NCBI GenBank assembly: GCA_958415625.1
Contig: CATYZI010000019.1
Span: 1 to 42,152, forward strand
DNA from: an uncultured Collinsella sp.
Lineage (GTDB): Bacteria > Actinomycetota > Coriobacteriia > Coriobacteriales > Coriobacteriaceae
Direction of reading: 5' to 3'
Length of the DNA: 42,152 nt
Position numbers and translations under genes: made by a program. The notes under the pieces are model-generated. The model was given only the letters and a program-made list of their open reading frames with translations. It was not told where the DNA came from and made no database searches. Shown one piece after another: positions 15,913 to 27,114 of the stretch. The number at the start of each line of letters is the position of its first letter. The stretch's first letter is position 1.

Positions 15913-16766
15913 TAGATGTCCTCCTCTTCCTCATCAGAACCCGAGGCGATAGCGGCCTTGGGGGCGTTCTCCATGTCGATCCTGAGAGAAGCGATCTCAT
16001 AGTGGACCAGGGCGAAGAAGCAGCCGATGCCGGCGGCGGCGATCAGATTGCAGCCCATGACGGCGGACAGGGTGAAACCGAAGAAGAAGGTCAGGAAGTC
16101 CGTGGGCTTGGAGATAACCTGCTTGAGCAGGATGGCGACACCGACGGTGGGCAGCAGCGAGCCGACGGTGAACAGCGTCTTCATGGCGATGCCGTCCATG
16201 GGCATGTAGATCTTCATAAGGTCGACCATGTTGGCGCCGCCCATGGTGATGATGAACGTCGGGATAAAGGAGCACAGGATGTGACCGATCCAAGGCAGGA
16301 CCATGTCGACGAGGTAGAGCTTGTGCAGGTCACCCTTCTCGAGCCACTTCCAGCCCATGCCCTGCCACACAAGGTTGATGGTCGAGGTGCCATAGAACAG
16401 GACGGTGCCGAGCGTACCCACGGCGGCGCCGAGGGAAGCAGCCATGCCGGCGGCCTCGGTCGAACCCGGGTCGATGCCCTGCGCCTTGATGGCCAGGATC
16501 GCCAGAGGGATACCGATGTAGGAAACGGCGCGGACGTCGGCGGAGACGGTTCCGCCCGGGGTCACGAGGGCGATGTAGACAACCTGGATGGCGGCGCCGA
16601 CCAAGATGCCGGACTGGATGTCGCCCATGATGATGCCGACGACGAGACCTGCGACCAACGGACGGCCCAGGGTGTAGTTGCCGAACGTCGTGCCGCCCAT
16701 GCCGGGCATCGAAGCCAGGCAGGCGAACAGGCCGAACAGCGCGGCTTGGAATGCATTAATAGTCAT
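15912..16766 (-). CDS. Mannose-family PTS system, IIC component
   Basis: IIC is the sugar-binding integral membrane part of the permease. The 284-residue protein has the N-terminal motif AALFGLFACLASMPGMGG, then RPLVAGLVVGIIMGD and a series of about seven to eight membrane helices. The tail is short and acidic (ASGSDEEEEDI). AAGGGGAAAG before ATG 16766 supports the start. A GC hairpin in the 72-base gap to IIB could set the ratio of membrane to cytosolic subunits. Confidence 0.94.
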   Translation of the reverse strand: MTINAFQAALFGLFACLASMPGMGGTTFGNYTLGRPLVAGLVVGIIMGDIQSGILVGAAIQVVYIALVTPGGTVSADVRAVSYIGIPLAILAIKAQGIDPGSTEAAGMAASLGAAVGTLGTVLFYGTSTINLVWQGMGWKWLEKGDLHKLYLVDMVLPWIGHILCSFIPTFIITMGGANMVDLMKIYMPMDGIAMKTLFTVGSLLPTVGVAILLKQVISKPTDFLTFFFGFTLSAVMGCNLIAAAGIGCFFALVHYEIASLRIDMENAPKAAIASGSDEEEEDI

Positions 16767-16788
16767 GCTTTCCCCTTTCCTTATTCCT

Positions 16789-16809
16789 CGGCCCCTCCTC
16801 GCGGGGCCG
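16789..16809. promoter_or_regulatory. Intercistronic hairpin between IIB and IIC
   Basis: CGGCCCC (16789-16795) pairs with GGGGCCG (16803-16809). There is no U-tract, so RNA stabilisation or partial termination is more likely than full termination. Confidence 0.45.
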
Positions 16810-16838
16810 TTGGGACCAACTTTGCGGCGAGCGCTCGA

Positions 16839-17327
16839 TTAAAAGCCGAACTGACCGCGGAACTTGGGCCACTCACCGATGGACTTCTCCTTGATGAGGG
16901 CGAACTCGACGGTGTAACCGGCGTTGGTGAGATCCTCGAGCGCCTGGGCCTCCTCCTGCGTGATCGACTGGTTGTTGCCCAGCTTGGTGGCTCCGGGACG
17001 GTCGTTGCAGGGGCCGACGACGATATGCTTCATGACCGGGTCGAACCCGAAGTCGACGAGCAGCTCCTTCATGTCCTGCGGGTTCTTGGTGATCAGGAAG
17101 TATTTGGTGTCGGACTTGATGACCTTCTCGGAGACCTCCTTGAAGTGCGCCTTGGTCCAGACGAAGGTCTTCTTCTGCGAAGCGCTCTTGTAGGCTTCCT
17201 TGAGCACCGGGTTGGAAGCGGCGGCGTCATTGACGGCGATGAGTCCGTCGCAGGGATACTCGAGCGACCAGCGGGTGACGGTCTGGCCATGGATCATACG
17301 GTCGTCGATGCGGATGAACGAAATCAT
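16839..17327 (-). CDS. Mannose-family PTS system, IIB component
   Basis: IIB takes phosphate from IIA on a histidine and passes it to the sugar. The 162-residue cytosolic protein opens with ISFIRIDDRMIHGQTVTRW, in which His13 of RMIHGQ is the phosphorylated residue. The rest fits the family, including KNPQDMKELL and a GNNQSITQEE segment. ATG 17327 was chosen because GGGGAG lies just upstream and the family begins directly with this strand; an earlier in-frame start at 17348 would add seven residues and lack a good site. IIB is a separate gene, not fused to IIA as in Escherichia coli ManX. Confidence 0.94.
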   Translation of the reverse strand: MISFIRIDDRMIHGQTVTRWSLEYPCDGLIAVNDAAASNPVLKEAYKSASQKKTFVWTKAHFKEVSEKVIKSDTKYFLITKNPQDMKELLVDFGFDPVMKHIVVGPCNDRPGATKLGNNQSITQEEAQALEDLTNAGYTVEFALIKEKSIGEWPKFRGQFGF

Positions 17328-17411
17328 GCGTTCTCCCCTTTCTTTCACGAGGTCTGCTTTTGCAGCCTCCCCTTCTTGCCTCTGCGTGCGATCGGGCGAT
17401 TTTCGCTCGGA

Positions 17412-17846
17412 CTAGATGTCGTCATCCTCGTCATCGGCCTCATCGGCGGGGATCACGAGCTCGGACATACCGTTCCTGCCCTCCTCGAGCATCATCTGTT
17501 TGAGGGCGTTGAGATCCATGGTGGCGAGACCCATCATGGCGGTCATCGCCATGGGGAGGTTCATGCCGCCGAAGGCGATGGTGTGGCCGAGCAGGCCCTT
17601 CTCGGCCAGCGTGTTCATAGCGTTGGTGAGCGGCGATCCGCCGAGGATGTCGCCGAGCAGGACGACCTCGTCATCGGCCGTGACGGGAGCCAGCAGGGCC
17701 TTGACGTTCTCGACGTACTCGTCGGCACCCATACCGTCGACGAGGCTCGTCGATAGGATATTGGGGGCATCGCTGCCGAGCATCTTGAGGACGCTGTGCA
17801 GACCAGGAGCGAGCGTTCCGTGGCTGACCATTACCAGATACCGCAT
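17412..17846 (-). CDS. Mannose-family PTS system, IIA component
   Basis: IIA receives phosphate from HPr. The 144-residue protein begins MRYLVMVSHGTLAPGL, with His9 as the phosphorylation site. It continues with LLGDILGGSPLTNAM and GGMNLPMAM, both family hallmarks. The C-terminus is very acidic (ADEADDEDDDI), as is that of IIC. The start at 17846 has GAGGAG upstream; an in-frame ATG at 17873 is upstream of that site and less likely. It is the first gene of the operon, so the promoter is in the 308-base gap to the divergent GntR gene. Confidence 0.93.
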   Translation of the reverse strand: MRYLVMVSHGTLAPGLHSVLKMLGSDAPNILSTSLVDGMGADEYVENVKALLAPVTADDEVVLLGDILGGSPLTNAMNTLAEKGLLGHTIAFGGMNLPMAMTAMMGLATMDLNALKQMMLEEGRNGMSELVIPADEADDEDDDI

Positions 17847-18154
17847 GCGGTCTCCTCTCGACCATCCGTGCACCGCACGGCATTGCTTCGTTTCGAGACC
17901 ATTATTGTTCCGGGGTATGTTCGGAACAAGAAAATAATTGCGAACGGCAACTATTCATCGGTTAACGGTAGCAACTATTCTTGAAATTAAATTATTTTTC
18001 TTTTCAAGATTTTCTAAAACAGCAGGTAGATTGACTGGTAAATATTTTATGTTCCTCATGTACCATACATAGTACGTAAGAATTACGCCAAATGACACCG
18101 GTTGTGACCGCGCTTTATGCTACGTTTTGCAAACCCATGACATGGAGGTAGCCC
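17847..18154. promoter_or_regulatory. Divergent control region of the PTS operon and its GntR regulator
   Basis: The AT-rich gap holds several ordered sites. An 8-bp perfect dyad TTGTTCCG/CGGAACAA is at 17905-17929. A direct repeat GCAACTATTC occurs at 17947-17956 and 17971-17980, exactly 24 bases apart. A dyad TCTTGAAA/TTTCAAGA is at 17979-18009. A GTAC-catacata-GTAC dyad lies around 18057-18073. TTGACT at about 18031 could be a -35 box for the regulator. The likely binders are the UTRA regulator next door and catabolite control, but neither can be assigned. Confidence 0.55.
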
Positions 18155-18937
18155 ATGGACATGATCTCATTTCTCGCCATCGAGCCCTTCGACCGCACGG
18201 GCGACACACCGCTTTACACTCAGCTCAAGCAGCGCATCATCCTGCTTATCGCGAGTCAGACGTTCGATACGAAGACACCGCTCCCCCGCGAGCTCGAGAT
18301 CTGCGAACGGCTGGGCCTGTCGCGGGCGACTGTGCGCCGTTGCTTTCAAGATCTGGTCACCGAGGGGCGCGTGGTGCGCAAGCGCGGACAGGGCACGTTC
18401 ATCAAGCCCCAGATCGCGGCGCCCGGCATCGACCTGGCCTTGAATTTCAGCGCGCGGATGCGCGAAGCGGGACGGGTTCCGAGCTCACAGATTCTCGCCT
18501 TTTCAAGCATACCGGCCGTCCGCGGCATCGCCTCTGGGCTCAAAGTGCCCGAAGGGACACCCGTCTGGGAGATTCGCCGCCTGCGTCTCGCCAACGACAA
18601 ACCCATGGAGCTCAACTACGTCTATATCCCTGTGTCACTTTGCCCCGAGCTCACACGCAAAGACGCGGATGGCTCGCTCTACGCCTACATCGCGGAAAAG
18701 ACCGGCATCCTGCCCGCAAGCGTCGATGCCGTCTACGAGGCGGTCAACCTCGACAAGCATGAGGCGCGCCTTTTGGGACAGAACACCGGTAAGGCGGCGA
18801 TGCGCATCGTGCGTTCGACCTACGACAAGATGGGAACCCCGTTCGAGGTAGGCGTGCTCATCAGCTGCGACGGTCAGGCAAAGCTGCACGTGCACATCGC
18901 CGCCGACAAAACAACCTTCACCGTCACAGCCCAATAA
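18155..18937 (+). CDS. GntR-family regulator with UTRA domain
   Basis: The 260-residue protein has a GntR winged helix at about residues 15-85 (PLYTQLKQRI, then LGLSRATVRRCFQDLVTEGR and RKRGQGTFIK). A UTRA ligand-binding domain fills about residues 95-250, with PEGTPVWEIRRLRLAND, MELNYVYIPVSLCP and VRSTYDKMGTPFEVGV. HutC-type regulators of this build usually sense a sugar phosphate or other small effector. It faces away from the PTS operon across a shared control region, so it very probably controls that operon. GGAGG upstream fixes ATG 18155. Confidence 0.94.
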   Translation: MDMISFLAIEPFDRTGDTPLYTQLKQRIILLIASQTFDTKTPLPRELEICERLGLSRATVRRCFQDLVTEGRVVRKRGQGTFIKPQIAAPGIDLALNFSARMREAGRVPSSQILAFSSIPAVRGIASGLKVPEGTPVWEIRRLRLANDKPMELNYVYIPVSLCPELTRKDADGSLYAYIAEKTGILPASVDAVYEAVNLDKHEARLLGQNTGKAAMRIVRSTYDKMGTPFEVGVLISCDGQAKLHVHIAADKTTFTVTAQ

Positions 18938-18946
18938 ATCCAAAAC

Positions 18947-18982
18947 GTGGACGCCGTCGTTCAAACGAACGACGGCGTCCAC
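18947..18982 (+). terminator. Terminator of the GntR gene
   Basis: A perfect 16-bp stem (18947-18962 with 18967-18982) with an AAAC loop is followed by CACTTTCTTTTT. Confidence 0.88.
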
Positions 18983-19027
18983 ACTCACTTTCTTTTTCAG
19001 CCCTAGTCATCGCGCAAGGCCCCTTCG

Positions 19028-19153
19028 GCAGCACACGGTGCAACCGAGTCACCGCAGGCCGGGGCGGGAGGCGGACCTTTCTCTCGGAAAACTTCGCGAA
19101 GCCCAGTTTCCGAGAGAAAGCGTCCGATCCCGCCCCGGGCGACGGGATGAGTC

Positions 19154-19169
<16 letters not shown>
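19028..19169. repeat. Very long imperfect inverted repeat overlapping the 3' end of carB
   Basis: Arms of about 65 nt (19028-19093 and 19105-19169) flank an 11-nt loop. The outer block pairs GCAG(C/T)ACACGGTG(C/T)AA, the middle block pairs CCGGGGCGGGA, and the inner block pairs CTTTCTCTCGGAAA; the part between is looser. The right arm includes the last five sense codons and stop of carB. A TTCGCGAA palindrome lies at the tip. It probably serves as the carB terminator on the minus strand but is far longer than needed. Confidence 0.75.
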
Positions 19170-22468
<3,299 letters not shown>

Positions 22469-22469
22469 G

Positions 22470-23909
22470 TTAGTTCTCCTCGGTCGCAGCGTTCTCAGAC
22501 TCGGCGAAATTCCAGCCGGCGAGGCGGTCCTTCGCGGTGTCGATGTCCAGGTAGTTCTCCTCGCCGTCCATGAGTCGCGTAAAGGCGGTAAAGAGATAGT
22601 GGGCATCGGTGGGGCCAGGCGAAGCCTCGGGGTGGTACTGGACCGAGAAACACGGGGCGTCGAGCAGCTGGATGCCCTCGGCGGTGCCGTCGTTGAGGTT
22701 CACATGTGTCAGGCGAATGCGACCAAAGCGCTCGTTCATCACGACCGGCGCGATGCCGCGACGCACCCAGGCGCGCAGGTCGCCATCAGCCGCATGCTCG
22801 GTTTCGCCGCCGGAAAGCTCCGGAATCAGTTTGCCCAGACTGGGGAACAGCAGGCCAAAGCCGTGGTTTTGCGCGGTGATCTCCACGCGACGGCTCACCA
22901 GATTCATAACCGGCTGGTTACCGCCACGGTGACCGAATTTAAGCTTTTCCATTTGGGCGCCGCACGCCAAGCTGATCATCTGGTGACCAAGGCAAATGCC
23001 AAAGACCGGCACCTTGCCGATCAGCTGCTGTACCTGCTCGTAGGTCTCCACCACGGCGTCGGGGTCGCCGGGGCCGTTGGACAAAAAGACGCCATCGGGA
23101 TTCATCTCGAGCACCTGCTGGGCGGGCGTATCCCACGGCACGACGGTAAGGTCGCAGCCGGCGCGGACCAGCCCCTCCAGAATGCCGCGCTTCACACCGC
23201 AGTCGTAGGCGACCACTTTGTGACGGGCAGGAGCGGCAACCGCAAGCGCAAAGTCATGCGTGGCAGGCAGGTCGGCGGCCACAAACTCGTGAGGCGCGGG
23301 GCAACTTACGGTCTTGACCAAATTCTCGCCCACCAGTGTGGGCGCTGCGGCCAGACGCTCGGCAAGCTCGTCGACGTCGAAGATCTCGGTCGAGATAATG
23401 CCCATCTTGGAACCATTGTCGCGCAGATGGCGCACCAGAGCGCGGGTGTCGACACTCTCGATAGCGACGATGCCGTGAGCGCGCAGGTACTCCGGCACAC
23501 TGACGGCCGAGCGCCAGTTAGAAGGCGTGGCGCACATGTCGCGAACGATCATGCCGCGCATAGCCGGAGCGCTCGCAGGACGCACGGCGTCGCCGGGGAA
23601 GGCCGACTGGACGTCGGTCTCGTCGATACCGTAGTTGCCGATCTGCGGATAGGTCATGGTTACGATTTGGCCGGCATAACTCGGGTCGGTCATGACCTCA
23701 AAGTAGCCCTCGAGCGAGGTGTTGAAGCAGACTTCGCCGGTCGCGGTGCCCTCGGCGCCGCATGCACGTCCATAAAAAATGGTCCCATCCTCAAGATACA
23801 GGATACAGGGACCGCAGGTGCCCTTGCTGGTTTTGGCCAGCATACGCTGGCAAAGCTCGCTGGGCGCGAAGGTGCGGGCGGCAGCGCCCGCGGTATGGTT
23901 GTTCGCCAT
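22470..23909 (-). CDS. carA: Carbamoyl-phosphate synthase small subunit
   Basis: CarA hydrolyses glutamine and sends the ammonia to CarB. The 479-residue protein is longer than the usual ~380. It has an N-terminal extension of about 35 residues before LYLEDGTIFYGRACG, and an extended C-terminal half. The class I amidotransferase triad is clear: Cys in VFGICLGHQM and His/Glu in QYHPEASPGP. FLSNGPGDPDAV and GHRGGNQPV are further landmarks. AAGGAG upstream supports ATG 23909; an in-frame start 21 bases earlier lies over the ribosome binding site. A small hairpin sits immediately before that site and may regulate translation. Confidence 0.95.
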   Translation of the reverse strand: MANNHTAGAAARTFAPSELCQRMLAKTSKGTCGPCILYLEDGTIFYGRACGAEGTATGEVCFNTSLEGYFEVMTDPSYAGQIVTMTYPQIGNYGIDETDVQSAFPGDAVRPASAPAMRGMIVRDMCATPSNWRSAVSVPEYLRAHGIVAIESVDTRALVRHLRDNGSKMGIISTEIFDVDELAERLAAAPTLVGENLVKTVSCPAPHEFVAADLPATHDFALAVAAPARHKVVAYDCGVKRGILEGLVRAGCDLTVVPWDTPAQQVLEMNPDGVFLSNGPGDPDAVVETYEQVQQLIGKVPVFGICLGHQMISLACGAQMEKLKFGHRGGNQPVMNLVSRRVEITAQNHGFGLLFPSLGKLIPELSGGETEHAADGDLRAWVRRGIAPVVMNERFGRIRLTHVNLNDGTAEGIQLLDAPCFSVQYHPEASPGPTDAHYLFTAFTRLMDGEENYLDIDTAKDRLAGWNFAESENAATEEN

Positions 23910-23918
23910 AATTCTCCT

Positions 23919-23940
23919 TCCCGGTCTCACAGGACCGGCT
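23919..23940 (-). promoter_or_regulatory. Leader hairpin next to the carA ribosome binding site
   Basis: On the minus strand CCGGTC-ctgtga-GACCGG forms a 6-bp hairpin directly before GGAAGGAG of carA. A second small hairpin (TTGCGGT/ACCGC around 23966-23987) lies upstream. This could limit ribosome access. No PyrR-type anti-terminator was recognised. Confidence 0.4.
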
Positions 23941-24046
23941 TAAAGGTGTGTAGTTAGGCCTCGCGGTATTGTAACCGCAAGCATGCCTCATGGCGTTAAT
24001 TTCATCGAAATGTTTACGAAATGATAATTATGACTTTCTATGCATA

Positions 24047-24078
24047 ATGATTTTTCTGGGACGGGGATTAAAAATCAT
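24047..24078. repeat. Hairpin with TGGGACGGGG loop
   Basis: A perfect 9-bp stem ATGATTTTT/AAAAATCAT (24047-24055 with 24070-24078) has a 14-nt loop CTGGGACGGGGATT. It shares the GGGACGGGG loop with 10362 and 41783 but not their stem. It overlaps by three bases the terminator at 24076-24107. Confidence 0.65.
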
Positions 24079-24107
24079 CCCACGGGGCTTGTGGCTCACG
24101 CGGGATG
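24076..24107 (-). terminator. Terminator of the ABC exporter operon
   Basis: CATCCCACG (24076-24084) pairs with CGCGGGATG (24099-24107), with one G-U pair. On the minus strand it is followed by ATTTTTAA. It lies nine bases past the stop of the gene at 24116. Confidence 0.72.
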
Positions 24108-24115
24108 ACGGCGTC

Positions 24116-25081
24116 TTACTTTTTCTTGTCCTGTTCCAGCAGATCGGACGGTAAGCGATCGGGCTTGCCGCCGCGGAAAATCTCGCGGCCATGCAGACGA
24201 TGCTCCAGGTCACGTTCGGCCTTTTCCTCGTCAATCTTGGTCTGGCTCACCACCGGGTCCTCGATCAGCGACGAAACCGAGTTCACCTGTTTTTGAATGC
24301 GCTCGGCAATGGTGTCGTCCATGCTTACGATGCGCATCTTCCAGTCGATACTCGTGGCGTTGGATGAGCTCTTGGTCCACACAAACGTCAAAATGGCGCT
24401 CTGATGACCCCGCGCGGGGAACATGCCAAAAAAGGAATCGTGCTGAATGTTGCTATCCTCGTCGATATAGGCGTGAACGTTATACACCACGCGGTCAATC
24501 TTGTCGTTGAGCAGGGCGTTGGTCGCAAGCGCCGCGGCCTGGATCTGCCCGTTGGACAGCAGCTCGAGCTCATTGGCAGACGACGTGTCCAACACCGTCA
24601 CCTCAACCGTGCCCGTGCGCTCATCGGCCTCGTCGACAGAAAAATCGAGCGGGAACTGCGTAAAGCCGTTGCCCCATTCGAGTCCACCCTTGAGCGCGGT
24701 CGAGACGGTATCCACCGAAACGCTCTCGGACAGGTTGGCGGTATTCAGACGGCGCATCACGCCGTAACCGATCTGCATGCCCACGATCAGCACCAGAATA
24801 CCGATGACCACGGCCATCGCGGTCTTCGTAATGGTATGGCTCACCTGCGAGCCCGAAGGATCGTCCTCGGACAGCGGGTCGATATGTTTTGCCTGGCTCG
24901 CGCGGTCCTCGCTACGCAGCTGCGCTAGCGCCGCTTTGTCACCGCGCTTGGCCGCAGCCTCCTTCTCACGCATGCGCTCGGTTCGCTTTTTGGCAAGCGT
25001 GGGATCCAAGACACCGGATGCATCGATTTCGGAGAATAACTCCGTCACTTCTTCCGGAGTCAAAGGGTTCTTGTCAGCCAT
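24116..25081 (-). CDS. Single-pass membrane protein of unknown function
   Basis: The 321-residue protein has a charged cytosolic N-terminus (about 1-85) with a Lys/Arg/Glu/Ala-rich helical stretch (AKKRTERMREKEAAAKRGD). One membrane helix follows at about 87-110 (AMAVVIGILVLIVGMQIGYG). The external domain of about 170 residues includes LEWGNGFTQFPLDFSVDE and FFGMFPARGHQSAILTFVW. The tail is basic and charged. No domain was recognised. It follows the ABC exporter by 19 bases and shares its terminator, so the two are probably co-transcribed and may work together. AGGAAG lies upstream of the ATG. Confidence 0.78.
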   Translation of the reverse strand: MADKNPLTPEEVTELFSEIDASGVLDPTLAKKRTERMREKEAAAKRGDKAALAQLRSEDRASQAKHIDPLSEDDPSGSQVSHTITKTAMAVVIGILVLIVGMQIGYGVMRRLNTANLSESVSVDTVSTALKGGLEWGNGFTQFPLDFSVDEADERTGTVEVTVLDTSSANELELLSNGQIQAAALATNALLNDKIDRVVYNVHAYIDEDSNIQHDSFFGMFPARGHQSAILTFVWTKSSSNATSIDWKMRIVSMDDTIAERIQKQVNSVSSLIEDPVVSQTKIDEEKAERDLEHRLHGREIFRGGKPDRLPSDLLEQDKKK

Positions 25082-25100
25082 AAACTTCCTGTCATATCAA

Positions 25101-26873
25101 TCAGTCGAGCTCGTGCGCACGCGCACCTTCGAACTGCATTCGATAGTAACGGGCATAGGTGCCGCCACGGGCGAGAAGCTCCTCGTGCGCGCCACGCTCC
25201 ACAACGCGACCATGCTCAACGGTCGCAATCTCATCGGCATGCTTAATAGTCGAGAGACGGTGGGCGATGATAATCGTGGTGCGGCCGCGTGCCAGCTCTT
25301 CGAGTGACTCCTGCACCGCCTCCTCGCTCTCGTTATCCAAAGCACTCGTCGCCTCGTCCAAAATCAGGATCTTGGGGTTCTTGAGAAACACGCGCGCGAT
25401 GGCAACGCGCTGCTTCTGTCCGCCCGAAAGACGGCTGCCGCGCTCGCCCACGACCGTGTCATAGCCCTGTGGAAGCGACTCGATAAAGGCATCGATATTG
25501 GCGCGGCGGGCGGCCTCGGCGATCTCTTCTGCCGTGGCGCCCGGCTTGCCGTAGGCGATGTTCTCGCCGATTGTTCCGTCAAACAGGTAGACATCCTGCT
25601 GCACCAGGCCGATGGCACGGCGCAGGCTCTGCTGCGTCACATCGCGCACGTCCTGGCCGTCGATGCTAATGGATCCGGCAGCCACGTCATAAAAGCGCGG
25701 CAGCAGCGAACAGGTCGTGGACTTGCCACCGCCCGAAGGGCCAACCAAAGCGATGGTCTGCCCGGGCTTGATGGACAGATTCATATGGTCGATAACGGGA
25801 CGCTCGTCGGCATCGCCCTCGCCCAGCTCAACGTCCTCGTAGTTAAAGCACACGTCGTGATAATCCACGGCGCCGGCGGTCACCTGCAGATCCGTGGCGC
25901 CCGGCTTGTCCTGGATATCAGGCGCAGTCGAGAGCACCTCGTCCATACGCTTAAAGCCGGCGATAGCCTTCTGATACGTTTCGGCCGAATTGACGAGTGT
26001 CTCGAGCGGCGTGCAGAACAGCGAAATATAGAGTGCAAAGGTCGCCATATCGACCGCCTGCAGCTGCCCCTGGGCGACCAGCCAGCCGCCCAGCAGCACC
26101 ACGATTACGTATAGCACGCCCGAGAGCAGGCCATACGTCGCAGTGTAGACGCCCATGGCGTGATACATGTTCTCCTTGGACGAAAGATAGCGATTGTTGG
26201 AGGCGCGGAACTTGAAGCGTTCGGTCTCCTCATTGGCAAAGCTCTTGACCACGCGCATGCCCGCCAGCGAATCCTGCAGCTGCGCATTGATGCCGCTGAT
26301 CTTTTTGCGGTTGTCGCTAAAGACCTCGCGCATGCGCATGTTCTGCCAAAACATGATGACCGCAAACACTGCTGTCACCGCAGCCATGGCAAGCGCCAGC
26401 ACCGGGGCGATGGTAAAGAGGATCACAAACGAGCCGATAATCTCGATGCCGCAGATGATGATCCACTCGGGCACGTGATGCGCCGCCTCGCAGATATCGA
26501 ACAGGTCGTTGACCACACGGCTCATCATATCGCCCGAACTGTTGCGGTCGAAGTACGCAAAGCTAAAGCGCTCGTACTGGTCAAACAGGTCCTCGCGCAT
26601 CTTGGACTCCATGCGCGCGCCCATCACGTGGCCCCAGTAGCTCACAAAATAGCGGCAGGCGCAACGGATGACATACATCAGCACCAAACCCACCGCGATC
26701 ATACCGAGCGCCTGCATAATGGCAGCCTGACCCTGAGTAAACAGCCCACCGGTCAAATTGCGCAGAATGATAGGAAACGCCAGGTCAATGGCGGCAAGCA
26801 CCAGAGCGCAAACAGTATCGGCAACAAAAAGCCCCATCTGGGGCCTGTAATAAGACAGAAAACGCTTCAGCAT
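25101..26873 (-). CDS. ABC exporter, fused membrane and ATP-binding domains
   Basis: The 590-residue protein is a half-transporter of the exporter type that works as a dimer. The first ~310 residues hold six membrane helices, starting LKRFLSYYRPQMGLF. The nucleotide-binding domain has Walker A (GPSGGGKSTT), Q-loop (LVQQDVYLF), signature LSGGQKQRVAIARV, Walker B (ILILDEATSALD) and an H-loop (IAHRLST). The substrate is unknown; multidrug or lipid export are usual roles for this class. ATG 26873 was chosen because AGAGGAC lies upstream and the reading frame further up runs through a hairpin region without homology. It leads an operon with the membrane protein at 24116. Confidence 0.93.
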   Translation of the reverse strand: MLKRFLSYYRPQMGLFVADTVCALVLAAIDLAFPIILRNLTGGLFTQGQAAIMQALGMIAVGLVLMYVIRCACRYFVSYWGHVMGARMESKMREDLFDQYERFSFAYFDRNSSGDMMSRVVNDLFDICEAAHHVPEWIIICGIEIIGSFVILFTIAPVLALAMAAVTAVFAVIMFWQNMRMREVFSDNRKKISGINAQLQDSLAGMRVVKSFANEETERFKFRASNNRYLSSKENMYHAMGVYTATYGLLSGVLYVIVVLLGGWLVAQGQLQAVDMATFALYISLFCTPLETLVNSAETYQKAIAGFKRMDEVLSTAPDIQDKPGATDLQVTAGAVDYHDVCFNYEDVELGEGDADERPVIDHMNLSIKPGQTIALVGPSGGGKSTTCSLLPRFYDVAAGSISIDGQDVRDVTQQSLRRAIGLVQQDVYLFDGTIGENIAYGKPGATAEEIAEAARRANIDAFIESLPQGYDTVVGERGSRLSGGQKQRVAIARVFLKNPKILILDEATSALDNESEEAVQESLEELARGRTTIIIAHRLSTIKHADEIATVEHGRVVERGAHEELLARGGTYARYYRMQFEGARAHELD

Positions 26874-26969
26874 GTGGTCCTCTAGAAATAGGAAGAACGG
26901 AAAAATCGGTTGAACAAGCGAACCGAAAGAAAACCCACGACAGATATAACGCCAATGATCTGGCTGCGT

Positions 26970-27080
26970 CAGCGAAAACGTCCCTAAGCGAGCAAGGTGC
27001 CTTGAAAGAGGAGCGACGCGTACTTCGGTACGCGAGCGACGATTGAAAGGCAGATTGCCGCTTAGGGGCGTTTGCAGCGT
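26970..27080. repeat. Long imperfect inverted repeat with TTCG tip
   Basis: Arms of about 54 nt (26970-27023 and 27028-27080) pair around a TTCG loop closed by CGCGTAC/GTACGCG. Paired blocks include CCCTAAGCG, GCAA, TGCCTT and CGCGTAC, with short mismatched patches. It lies between the Nudix gene and the ABC exporter. There is no coding potential. Confidence 0.75.
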
Positions 27081-27086
27081 CGACTC

Positions 27087-27114
27087 GTTACGCGGTTTGG
27101 TAAAACCGCGTAAC
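27087..27114 (-). terminator. Hairpin directly after the Nudix stop codon
   Basis: A perfect 12-bp stem GTTACGCGGTTT/AAACCGCGTAAC with a 4-nt loop abuts the Nudix stop codon at 27115. It has no U-tract, so it may be an intrinsic terminator of unusual type or a 3'-end protecting structure. Confidence 0.6.
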
